This document shows, in pieces, positions 1 to 5,136 of a stretch of 5,136 bases of DNA; within the stretch, counting starts at the first letter, position 1; every line of letters starts with the position of its first letter. Made by a program: the position numbers and the translations under genes. Source of the DNA: Gorillibacterium sp. (GTDB lineage: Bacteria > Bacillota > Bacilli > Paenibacillales > NBRC-103111); the NCBI GenBank assembly GCA_023511325.1, contig JAIMBU010000296.1, forward strand, positions 1 through 5,136, read 5' to 3'. A model generated the notes under the pieces. The model worked only from the letters and a program-made list of their open reading frames with translations. It made no database searches and had not been told where the DNA came from.

Positions 1-161
1 TTGCACAACGGGTCATCAAGACGCGTAAAGAAGTTATCCTGGAGCCAATGCCAGCTCAGGAGCGGAAGATTATTCATGCTCACCTGCAGAATCATTTGGC
101 GGTTAAGACCTACAGTAAAGGGGAAGAACCGAATCGGCGAATTGTGATCGCCGTTCGTTAA
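1..161 (+). CDS. jag: Jag/KhpB RNA-binding protein, C-terminal R3H domain (5' partial)
   Basis: This is the 3' end of a gene that enters from the left edge. The reading frame starts at base 3 and gives 52 residues before the TAA at 159-161. The visible part matches the C-terminal R3H domain of Jag (also called KhpB or EloR). It has the run EPMPAQERKIIHAHL, containing the R-x3-H signature (ERKIIH), then VKTYSKGEEPNRRIVI and a short basic end. Known of the family: Jag is a cytoplasmic RNA-binding protein with Jag_N, KH and R3H domains, linked to cell elongation and sporulation control, and is usually encoded after rnpA and the membrane insertase yidC/spoIIIJ near the origin. The Jag_N and KH domains lie outside the window. 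The identification also fits the position directly before mnmE, the normal Bacillales order. Confidence 0.93.
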   Translation, partial: AQRVIKTRKEVILEPMPAQERKIIHAHLQNHLAVKTYSKGEEPNRRIVIAVR

Positions 162-204
162 AACACCTATAGCTGTAGAATGGAATCGTTATGTTATTAA
201 TCAG

Positions 205-239
205 ACGCAATGACTTGGGGAGTTAACGGGTCATTGCGT
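205..239 (+). terminator. Terminator-like hairpin between jag and mnmE
   Basis: ACGCAATGAC (205-214) and GTCATTGCGT (230-239) form a perfect 10-bp inverted repeat. On the + strand RNA the stem can grow inward by two U-G wobbles and one G-C pair (215-217 with 227-229). The short run ATTTTATT (240-247) follows directly. This looks like a factor-independent terminator for jag, but the T-tract is weak and broken by A residues. The wobble pairs work only in + sense RNA, which supports a role in the rightward transcript. Because the mnmE ribosome binding site starts at 248, the hairpin might instead act in the mnmE leader as a partial terminator or an mRNA-stabilising stem. Confidence 0.55.
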
Positions 240-247
240 ATTTTATT

Positions 248-254
248 AAGGAGG
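248..254 (+). promoter_or_regulatory. Ribosome binding site of mnmE (decides the TTG start)
   Basis: AAGGAGG is a near-perfect Shine-Dalgarno sequence, 8 bases before the TTG codon at 263. No in-frame ATG lies close by, and the protein beginning at TTG has the expected family N-terminus ([17 protein letters not shown]), so the TTG start is well supported. Confidence 0.9.
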
Positions 255-262
255 AGCTTACG

Positions 263-1639
263 TTGATTTCCGATACGATTGCTGCTATATCGACTCCCCT
301 AGGTGAAGGTGGAATTGCTGTTATCCGTGTAAGTGGTGCTGCTGCAATTGCTTCTACGGAGCTCGTCTTTCGACCTTTCGGCAAGCTTGCCGCAGCTGAA
401 AGCCATACTGTTCATTACGGTCACATTGCCGATCCCTCGTCCGGTGAGGTTATTGAAGAAGTATTGATCACTCTAATGCGCGCACCACGTTCTTTTACAA
501 CAGAGGATGTCGTTGAAATTGGCTGTCACGGTGGATTGGTATCCGTTCGTCGAGTCCTTGATCTTCTCTTGCAAACAGGCATCCGAATTGCTGAGCCAGG
601 TGAATTTACCAAACGAGCATTTCTCAACGGAAGAATTGATCTGACTCAGGCAGAAGCCGTCATTGATCTTATTCGGGCAAAATCGGATAAAGCCCATAAA
701 TTGGCGCTCAGACAAGTAGAGGGCGCGTTATCCAAGCATGTAAAGCAGCTTCGGCATAGTCTTGTGGAGCTGATGGCCCATATAGAAGTAAACATCGATT
801 ATCCCGAGCATGATATTGCGGAGATGACTACTGGTTTCATTCGTGCTAAATGTGAGCATGCTTTACTCAACGTGCGCAAGCTGTTGAAGTCAGCAGGTGA
901 GGGGAAGCTGATCAGGGAAGGGATTACTACGGCTATTATCGGCCGTCCTAATGTTGGCAAGTCTTCCTTGCTCAATGCTCTAGCTCACGAGGATCGTGCC
1001 ATTGTTACGGAAATCCCTGGAACGACTAGAGATGTTATTGAGGAATATGTTACGATGGGCGGGATTCCTTTAAAGCTCCTGGACACAGCAGGCATTAGGG
1101 AAACCAATGATGTGGTAGAGCGTATTGGCGTTGAGCGCTCTCGACTGGCTTTGGATGAAGCGGAATTGATCCTCTTCATGTTAAGCTCAAGCGAAATGCT
1201 GCATGAAGATGAGATTGAGTTAATGAAGGAACTCGAGAACCGAAATACCTTAATTATCTTGAACAAAACCGATCTACCAGAGAATTTGGACCTTGCAGCA
1301 GTCAGTCAATATTTCTCAGATGATCGAATTGTACGGATGTCAATCCTTGAGGAAAAGGGCTTGGAAGACCTAGAAAAGGCGATTAAAGCGTTGTTCTTCT
1401 CGGGGGATGTAGAGAGTGGAGACCTCACCTATGTCAGCAATGCTCGACATATTCGACTGATGCAGCAGGCTGAAGCTGCTTTGATCGATGCATTGTCTGC
1501 TACAGATGCCTATATACCAATTGATCTCATCCAGATCGATATTCGGCTAGCGTGGGAGTTTCTTGGGGAAGTCATCGGCGAGAATGCCGCAGAATCATTG
1601 GTTGATCAAATATTTACCCAGTTTTGCCTCGGCAAATAA
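263..1639 (+). CDS. mnmE: tRNA uridine-5-carboxymethylaminomethyl modification GTPase MnmE
   Basis: MnmE is a cytoplasmic, dimeric GTPase that binds a formyl-tetrahydrofolate-type cofactor. With MnmG it modifies C5 of wobble uridine 34 in certain tRNAs. The 458-residue product has the usual family length. Residues 1 to about 120 form the N-terminal folate-binding domain, ending in [22 protein letters not shown] (111-132). A helical domain follows, with a Ras-like G domain inserted: G1 GRPNVGKSS (227-235), G2 region PGTTRD (252-257), G3 DTAG (274-277) and G4 NKTD (334-337). Glu286, in VVERIG, aligns by spacing with the catalytic Glu282 of the E. coli protein. The C-terminus is the hallmark CLGK, with Cys455. 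The start is TTG, supported by the AAGGAGG site. The stop lies 29 bases before the mnmG start, so the two genes are probably co-transcribed. All key residues are present, so the gene looks intact. Confidence 0.98.
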   Translation: MISDTIAAISTPLGEGGIAVIRVSGAAAIASTELVFRPFGKLAAAESHTVHYGHIADPSSGEVIEEVLITLMRAPRSFTTEDVVEIGCHGGLVSVRRVLDLLLQTGIRIAEPGEFTKRAFLNGRIDLTQAEAVIDLIRAKSDKAHKLALRQVEGALSKHVKQLRHSLVELMAHIEVNIDYPEHDIAEMTTGFIRAKCEHALLNVRKLLKSAGEGKLIREGITTAIIGRPNVGKSSLLNALAHEDRAIVTEIPGTTRDVIEEYVTMGGIPLKLLDTAGIRETNDVVERIGVERSRLALDEAELILFMLSSSEMLHEDEIELMKELENRNTLIILNKTDLPENLDLAAVSQYFSDDRIVRMSILEEKGLEDLEKAIKALFFSGDVESGDLTYVSNARHIRLMQQAEAALIDALSATDAYIPIDLIQIDIRLAWEFLGEVIGENAAESLVDQIFTQFCLGK

Positions 1640-1651
1640 GGGTTGAAATAC

Positions 1652-1657
1652 AGGAGG
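1652..1657 (+). promoter_or_regulatory. Ribosome binding site of mnmG (decides the start)
   Basis: AGGAGG lies 11 bases before the ATG at 1669. It rules out the longer open frame reaching back to a TTG at 1624 inside the end of mnmE, because that frame would read through this site and add 15 residues foreign to the family. Confidence 0.85.
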
Positions 1658-1668
1658 TTTGGCTTGAG

Positions 1669-3558
1669 ATGAATTACCATGCAGGAGAATTTGATGTGAT
1701 CGTCATCGGCGCTGGTCATGCGGGCTGCGAATCAGCTCTCGCTTCAGCAAGGATGGGTTGTCATACTTTACTATTGACCATTAACCTCGATATGGTGGCT
1801 TTTATGCCTTGCAATCCTTCCATTGGTGGACCGGCTAAGGGACATGTTGTACGGGAGATTGATGCGCTTGGTGGAGAGATGGGACGAAACACGGATAAAA
1901 CCTACATTCAACTGAGGATGTTGAATACAGGCAAAGGCGCTGCTGTTCATGCGCTACGTGCTCAAGCAGATAAATTCCTCTATCAGCATACGATGAAGGA
2001 AACAATCGAGAAGCAGGACAACCTATCACTCCGACAAGGTATGGTGGAAGAGCTGATTGTTGAGAATGGGGTCGTCAAAGGGGTTATCACCAAAACGGGT
2101 GCAATGTTCATGGCCAAGGCAGTTGTTATGACAACAGGCACCTATTTAAGAGGAAAAGTTATTATGGGTGAACTGATGTATGAGAGCGGCCCGAACAATC
2201 AGCAACCCTCTATTAAGCTTTCTCAATGCTTAAAGGAGCTTGGCTTTGAACTGGCACGGTTTAAGACGGGAACACCTCCGAGAGTACACAAGGACAGCAT
2301 CGAATTTACCAAAACGGAGATTCAGCCAGGAGACGATAAGCCAAAATTCTTTTCTTTTGAGACAACAGAAGAGGTGGCCGAGCAATTGCCATGTTGGCTG
2401 ACGTATACTTCTGCGAAAACCCATGAAATCATCACCAGTAATCTGCATCGCGCACCGATGTTCACAGGCAAGATTGAGGGAACAGGCCCACGTTATTGTC
2501 CTTCAATAGAGGATAAAATTGTTCGTTTCGCTGATAAACCGAAGCATCAGATTTTTCTTGAGCCTGAAGGTCGTCATACATCTGAGTATTATGTGCAGGG
2601 ATTATCTACTAGTATGCCTGAAGATGTTCAGTTGGGCATTCTCCGATCCATTCCTGGTCTAGAAAAGGTACAAATGATGCGTACTGGCTATGCGATTGAG
2701 TATGATTCCGTCGTGCCAACTCAGCTCAAGCCTTCACTGGAGACGAAGCTTGTCGAAGGATTATTTACAGCGGGCCAAATCAATGGGACATCTGGCTATG
2801 AGGAGGCTGCTGGGCAGGGCATCATGGCAGGGATTAATGCGGCAAGAAAGGTTCAAGGCAAGGAGGCGGTGGTTCTAGATCGCTCTGAGGCATATATCGG
2901 CGTTTTAATTGATGACTTGGTTACCAAAGGCACCAATGAACCCTATCGTCTGCTTACCTCGCGGGCAGAATATCGGTTGCTGCTTCGTCATGACAATGCG
3001 GATATGCGACTTACTTCAATTGGACATGAGATTGGGTTGATTAGTGAAGCGCGTTATCAAACCTTTTTAGTGAAAAAGAAGACGATTGAGCTAGAGCTTG
3101 AGCGGTTAAAGCAGGAAAAGGTTCGTCCAGATGAGCAAACCGCTGACTTGCTCCGTGGATCAGGTACAACCGAGTTAACTATGGTCATAGATGCCTTATC
3201 GCTCTTGCGCCGACCAGAAATCACCTATGATTACATTGAGAAGCTCACTCCTTCCCCACTGATGCTTACAGAGGATATGAAGGAACAAGTAGAAATCCAG
3301 ACTAAATATGCCGGATACATTGATAAACAACAGATTCAAGTGGAACGGCTGAAGAAAATGGAGAAAAAGAAGATTCCAGACGATATCCTCTATGAGGATG
3401 TCCACGGTCTTGCTATTGAAGCTAAGCAGAAGCTAGCAAAGATTCGCCCGATCTCCATTGGACAAGCTACACGCATATCAGGCGTTACACCCGCGGACAT
3501 CTCTATTTTGTTAATCTATCTTGAGCATTACAATAGAGTAAAAGCAGCAAGGAGCTAA
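1669..3558 (+). CDS. mnmG: tRNA uridine-5-carboxymethylaminomethyl modification enzyme MnmG (GidA)
   Basis: MnmG is the FAD- and NADH-dependent partner of MnmE in the modification of tRNA wobble uridine 34. From the ATG at 1669 the product is 629 residues, the same as the E. coli enzyme. The dinucleotide-binding motif is VIGAGHAG (12-19). [12 protein letters not shown] (48-59) contains Cys48, and [15 protein letters not shown] (273-287) contains Cys277; these match the two functionally important cysteines Cys47 and Cys277 of E. coli. The second family signature spans 368-391 ([17 protein letters not shown] onward). The C-terminal helical domain (about 550-629), which contacts MnmE and tRNA, is complete. 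One oddity is Ala91 where most homologues have proline ([15 protein letters not shown] becomes [15 protein letters not shown]). The gene follows mnmE by 29 bases and its stop touches the rsmG start, which indicates one operon. Confidence 0.98.
   Translation: MNYHAGEFDVIVIGAGHAGCESALASARMGCHTLLLTINLDMVAFMPCNPSIGGPAKGHVVREIDALGGEMGRNTDKTYIQLRMLNTGKGAAVHALRAQADKFLYQHTMKETIEKQDNLSLRQGMVEELIVENGVVKGVITKTGAMFMAKAVVMTTGTYLRGKVIMGELMYESGPNNQQPSIKLSQCLKELGFELARFKTGTPPRVHKDSIEFTKTEIQPGDDKPKFFSFETTEEVAEQLPCWLTYTSAKTHEIITSNLHRAPMFTGKIEGTGPRYCPSIEDKIVRFADKPKHQIFLEPEGRHTSEYYVQGLSTSMPEDVQLGILRSIPGLEKVQMMRTGYAIEYDSVVPTQLKPSLETKLVEGLFTAGQINGTSGYEEAAGQGIMAGINAARKVQGKEAVVLDRSEAYIGVLIDDLVTKGTNEPYRLLTSRAEYRLLLRHDNADMRLTSIGHEIGLISEARYQTFLVKKKTIELELERLKQEKVRPDEQTADLLRGSGTTELTMVIDALSLLRRPEITYDYIEKLTPSPLMLTEDMKEQVEIQTKYAGYIDKQQIQVERLKKMEKKKIPDDILYEDVHGLAIEAKQKLAKIRPISIGQATRISGVTPADISILLIYLEHYNRVKAARS
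3549..3554 (+). promoter_or_regulatory. Ribosome binding site of rsmG inside the end of mnmG
   Basis: AAGGAG lies within the last codons of mnmG. It is 4 bases before the first ATG (3559) and 7 bases before the second ATG (3562). The better spacing favours the second ATG; the two starts differ by a single methionine. Its place inside mnmG suggests translational coupling. Confidence 0.7.
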
Positions 3559-4299
3559 ATGATGACATTGGATAGCAAAGACCCTGTAGAGATGCTTTTT
3601 GAGAAGCTGTTGCTTGATCGAGGGATTGAACTCTCAGACAAAAAGCAAGAACAGTTTCGAATTTATTACCGTGAATTGCTTGAGTGGAACGAGAAAACCA
3701 ATTTAACCGGAATTACAGAGCAATCGCCTGTTTACATTAAGCATTTTTATGATTCAATTTCGTTAGCATTCTTTATGGACTTCAGTAAAATTTCAACAAT
3801 GGCGGATATTGGATCGGGCGCAGGGTTTCCCAGTCTTCCCTTAAAGATTATTTTTCCCGAATTGAAGGTAACGATCGTCGATTCGTTAAATAAACGGATT
3901 TTATTTCTCAAGCACTTAACCGAACGCTTGCAATTAGCTGATGTAAATAGTGTTCATGGTAGAGCAGAGGATATTGCACACTTGCCAGAACATCGCGACC
4001 ATTATGACCTGGTAACAGCTCGTGCTGTAGCTAAATTAAATGTACTAAATGAGTTTTGTCTTCCTTTTGTTCGTGTCGGCGGAATATTTGCTGCGATGAA
4101 GGGGGTCGATCCAACGGAAGAACTGCAGGAGTGCCAACTGTCCCTTAAAGAGTTGAGGGGAGAGCATCAGCATACGTATTCGTTTACTCTTCCTATAGAA
4201 GAAGCGGAGCGGCACATCATTGTGATCAAGAAGAGAGTAAATACGCCTGTTAAGTACCCACGCAAGGCAGGAATCCCAATGAAAACGCCACTTGTTTAA
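3559..4299 (+). CDS. rsmG: 16S rRNA (guanine527-N7)-methyltransferase RsmG (GidB)
   Basis: RsmG uses S-adenosylmethionine to methylate N7 of G527 in 16S rRNA, in the 530 loop of the decoding region. In several bacteria, loss of the gene gives low-level streptomycin resistance. The product has 246 residues, close to the Bacillus length of about 239. Visible marks are WNEKTNLTGI (43-52), the SAM-binding glycine-rich loop DIGSGAGFPSLPLKI (83-97), VTIVDSLNKRILFLKHL (104-120) with Asp108 in the usual cofactor-ribose acidic position, GRAED (134-138), TARAVA (153-158) and the C-terminal KYPRKAGIPMKTPL (232-245). The ATG begins immediately after the mnmG stop. A second ATG at 3562 has better spacing from the ribosome binding site and may be the true start. 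The gene looks intact and is probably the last gene of the mnmE-mnmG-rsmG transcript. Confidence 0.97.
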   Translation: MMTLDSKDPVEMLFEKLLLDRGIELSDKKQEQFRIYYRELLEWNEKTNLTGITEQSPVYIKHFYDSISLAFFMDFSKISTMADIGSGAGFPSLPLKIIFPELKVTIVDSLNKRILFLKHLTERLQLADVNSVHGRAEDIAHLPEHRDHYDLVTARAVAKLNVLNEFCLPFVRVGGIFAAMKGVDPTEELQECQLSLKELRGEHQHTYSFTLPIEEAERHIIVIKKRVNTPVKYPRKAGIPMKTPLV

Positions 4300-4409
4300 A
4301 ATATCAGCCATTATGCGAAACAGGCGACAGCATTGATGAATAAAGTAATCATATTTACGAACCGAAAGGATAAGTTGCGCTTTCTCTTATGCTTTTCTGG
4401 TGTTTCACC

Positions 4410-4447
4410 GATAAACATACGGTGTCCGAGGACGCTGTATGTTTATC
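4410..4447 (+). repeat. 17-bp stem hairpin, possible rsmG transcription end
   Basis: The outer 11 bp are a perfect inverted repeat (GATAAACATAC at 4410-4420 and GTATGTTTATC at 4437-4447). The stem continues inward by 6 more pairs (4421-4426 with 4431-4436) to the tetraloop CGAG (4427-4430). Two of these inner pairs are G-U wobbles that form only in + sense RNA, so the structure probably works in the rightward transcript. It is the only strong stem after rsmG and may end or stabilise that mRNA. However, no T-run follows at once; the nearest is ATTTT at 4456-4460, nine or more bases away. It could also be a dispersed palindromic repeat. Confidence 0.6.
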
Positions 4448-4470
4448 CTTGGGCTATTTTGCACCTTAAT

Positions 4471-4516
4471 GTTGAATCTATCTATTGTTTCACGTGAAAC
4501 AATAGATAGATTCAAC
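4471..4516. repeat. 46-bp perfect palindrome centred on parS
   Basis: Bases 4471-4493 are the exact reverse complement of 4494-4516, with no spacer and no mismatch. The symmetry axis lies between 4493 and 4494, the same axis as the parS core. The flanks add 15 bp of symmetry on each side beyond the known 16-bp ParB site. Just outside, CACC (4462-4465) and GGTG (4518-4521) are also complementary, after an uneven gap. In DNA this could extrude as a cruciform; in RNA it would form a very stable hairpin. Confidence 0.9.
4486..4501. promoter_or_regulatory. parS: parS chromosome partition site
   Basis: TGTTTCACGTGAAACA matches the bacterial parS consensus (TGTTnCACGTGAAACA in Bacillus) at every position, in its fully symmetric form. 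ParB (Spo0J) clamps load at such sites in a CTP-dependent way, spread along the DNA, and recruit SMC condensin and ParA for origin segregation. The site lies in the origin-proximal jag-noc block, where parS sites cluster in Bacillales. It does not match the Noc binding site (ATTTCCCGGGAAAT) known from B. subtilis. Confidence 0.93.
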
Positions 4517-4620
4517 GGGTGAGCTTGAACAGTTACCCCAATATACTTAATCGGCTCTAACAATAATGTTAAATGTTCACAGAGCAGAGGCAGGAATTCG
4601 AAAGCAACGTGGAGAAATTT

Positions 4621-4692
4621 ATGAGTAGAACATTCCTGTCTTGTATGGATCAACAAGGCTTGCTGCTGGAAATTCATACAGATATGAGTTAG
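4621..4692 (+). CDS. Possible 23-residue leader peptide ORF upstream of noc
   Basis: An ATG at 4621 opens a 23-codon frame ([12 protein letters not shown] at the start, HTDMS at the end) closed by TAG at 4690-4692. GGAG at 4611-4614 lies 6 bases before the ATG, a workable ribosome binding site. The stop overlaps the first two bases of the noc ribosome binding site AGGTGG (4691-4696), so ribosomes ending here could influence noc initiation. I do not recognise the peptide. It has no clear run of regulatory codons, no signal peptide and no known family. A frame this short can arise by chance, so this is a candidate only. Confidence 0.25.
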   Translation: MSRTFLSCMDQQGLLLEIHTDMS

Positions 4693-4696
4693 GTGG
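4691..4696 (+). promoter_or_regulatory. Ribosome binding site of noc
   Basis: AGGTGG, one mismatch from AGGAGG, lies 9 bases before the ATG at 4706. An in-frame GTG at 4703 is also possible, but the ATG gives the family-like N-terminus. Confidence 0.6.
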
Positions 4697-4705
4697 TTAA
4701 GGGTG

Positions 4706-5136
4706 ATGAAAGAACAATTGTCAAAGTTGTTTGGTTTGACCGAGCGTAGCACGATGGATGAAATAAAGCATATACCGATTGGTGAAATCGTTCCAAGCCC
4801 CTACCAACCAAGAACGATCTTTGATGAGGACCGAATTGATGAGCTGTGCCAAACCATTAAAACTCACGGTGTTATTCAGCCAATCATTGTTCGCTTCCGC
4901 AATGGAAAGTTTGAGATCATCGCTGGGGAGAGACGATATCGGGCAGTTAGTAAGCTGGGCATGGAAACGATACCAGCGATTGTTCGTGAGTTCAATGATG
5001 CTCAAGCGGCTTCAATCGCTTTAATCGAGAACTTACAGCGCGAAGGTTTGACGGCAGTGGAAGAAGCTCAAGCCTACCAGAAATTGATGGAATTACATCA
5101 GCTTACTCAGGAGAGCCTAGCCCAACGTCTTGGCAA
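4706..5136 (+). CDS. noc: Nucleoid occlusion protein Noc, ParB-family CTPase (3' partial)
   Basis: The window holds 143 codons and two bases of the next. Noc is a ParB paralogue that binds sites across the chromosome, spreads as a CTP-dependent clamp, attaches to the membrane and blocks division over the nucleoid. The N-terminus [11 protein letters not shown] resembles the membrane-targeting amphipathic helix of B. subtilis Noc (MKHSFSRFFGL). The ParB N-terminal CTPase domain follows: YQPRTIFDE (33-41), THGVIQPI (53-60), GERRYR (74-79) and ENLQRE (108-113). [11 protein letters not shown] (133-143) begins the helix-turn-helix, and the frame is cut just there. The link between membrane helix and CTPase domain is shorter than I recall for B. 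subtilis. Order after rsmG favours Noc over ParB, which normally follows ParA. The residues that set parS or Noc-site specificity lie beyond the edge, so specificity cannot be read here. Confidence 0.88.
   Translation, partial: MKEQLSKLFGLTERSTMDEIKHIPIGEIVPSPYQPRTIFDEDRIDELCQTIKTHGVIQPIIVRFRNGKFEIIAGERRYRAVSKLGMETIPAIVREFNDAQAASIALIENLQREGLTAVEEAQAYQKLMELHQLTQESLAQRLG

Larger units (their letters stand above)
4300..4705. other. Non-coding rsmG-noc intergenic region
   Basis: This 406-base gap holds no convincing full-size gene. From left to right it contains about 100 bases with only a weak, mismatched A+T-rich hairpin (4365-4374 with 4386-4395), a strong hairpin (4410-4447), a 46-bp perfect palindrome carrying parS (4471-4516), a small TAACA-ATAA-TGTTA repeat (4558-4571), a possible 23-codon ORF (4621-4692) and the noc ribosome binding site. 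A noc promoter is expected here, but I cannot place one with a good -35 and -10 pair. Confidence 0.8.

Noticed and set aside
1624..1668. Longer mnmG frame starting at a TTG inside the end of mnmE
   Set aside because: It would read through the AGGAGG site at 1652-1657 and add 15 residues not found in the family. The ATG at 1669 gives the canonical 629-residue protein.
4045..4311. 88-codon open frame on the minus strand over the end of rsmG
   Set aside because: It is antisense to a clearly conserved methyltransferase C-terminus and shows no protein-family features.
4365..4395. Possible rsmG terminator (AAAGGATAAG with CTTATGCTTT)
   Set aside because: The stem is A+T-rich and short, has a central G-G mismatch and an 11-base loop. 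It is too weak to call beside the much stronger stem at 4410-4447.
4519..4547. Possible noc promoter with -10 TATACT (4542-4547)
   Set aside because: The -10 is good (5 of 6), but the hexamer 17 bases upstream, GTGAGC, matches TTGACA at only 3 positions. The better TTGAAC (4525-4530) is only 11 bases away, so no promoter can be placed with confidence.
4558..4571. Small inverted repeat TAACA-ATAA-TGTTA
   Set aside because: A 5-bp A+T-rich stem is expected by chance in this composition and fits no known operator.
4405..4752. 115-codon open frame on the minus strand across the rsmG-noc gap
   Set aside because: It runs across the parS palindrome and the noc start, its product resembles no known family, and the strong noc coding evidence is on the other strand.

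Overview
The window is a low-to-mid GC stretch of a Gram-positive (Firmicutes, Bacillales) chromosome. Gene order and protein sequences fit a Paenibacillus-like organism best; this assignment rests on remembered family sequences, not on a search. All five protein genes read on the + strand in the classic origin-proximal order jag - mnmE - mnmG - rsmG - noc. In Bacillales this block lies close to dnaA/oriC and usually continues into parA (soj) and parB (spo0J) beyond the right edge.

Layout: bases 1-161 are the 3' end of jag/khpB (R3H RNA-binding domain). A 10-bp perfect inverted repeat follows (205-239) and abuts the ribosome binding site of mnmE (263-1639, TTG start). mnmG (1669-3558) and rsmG (3559-4299) follow with little or no spacing and look co-transcribed. 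Bases 4300-4705 form a 406-base non-coding stretch. It holds a strong 17-bp hairpin (4410-4447), a 46-bp perfect palindrome (4471-4516) with a consensus parS site at its exact centre (4486-4501), and a possible 23-codon upstream ORF (4621-4692). The last gene, noc (4706 to the window end), is cut by the edge at the start of its DNA-binding helix-turn-helix.

How the genes work together: MnmE and MnmG form one complex that installs the (carboxymethyl)aminomethyl group on wobble uridine 34 of tRNAs. RsmG methylates G527 of 16S rRNA. Jag/KhpB is an RNA-binding protein. The first part is therefore RNA modification and RNA binding. The second part is chromosome organisation: a ParB-family CTPase (Noc) beside a parS partition site.

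The genes are ordinary housekeeping genes. The most unusual sequence is the rsmG-noc gap, where the 16-bp parS site is extended into a flawless 46-bp palindrome. No mobile element, CRISPR array, tRNA or rRNA gene was seen.
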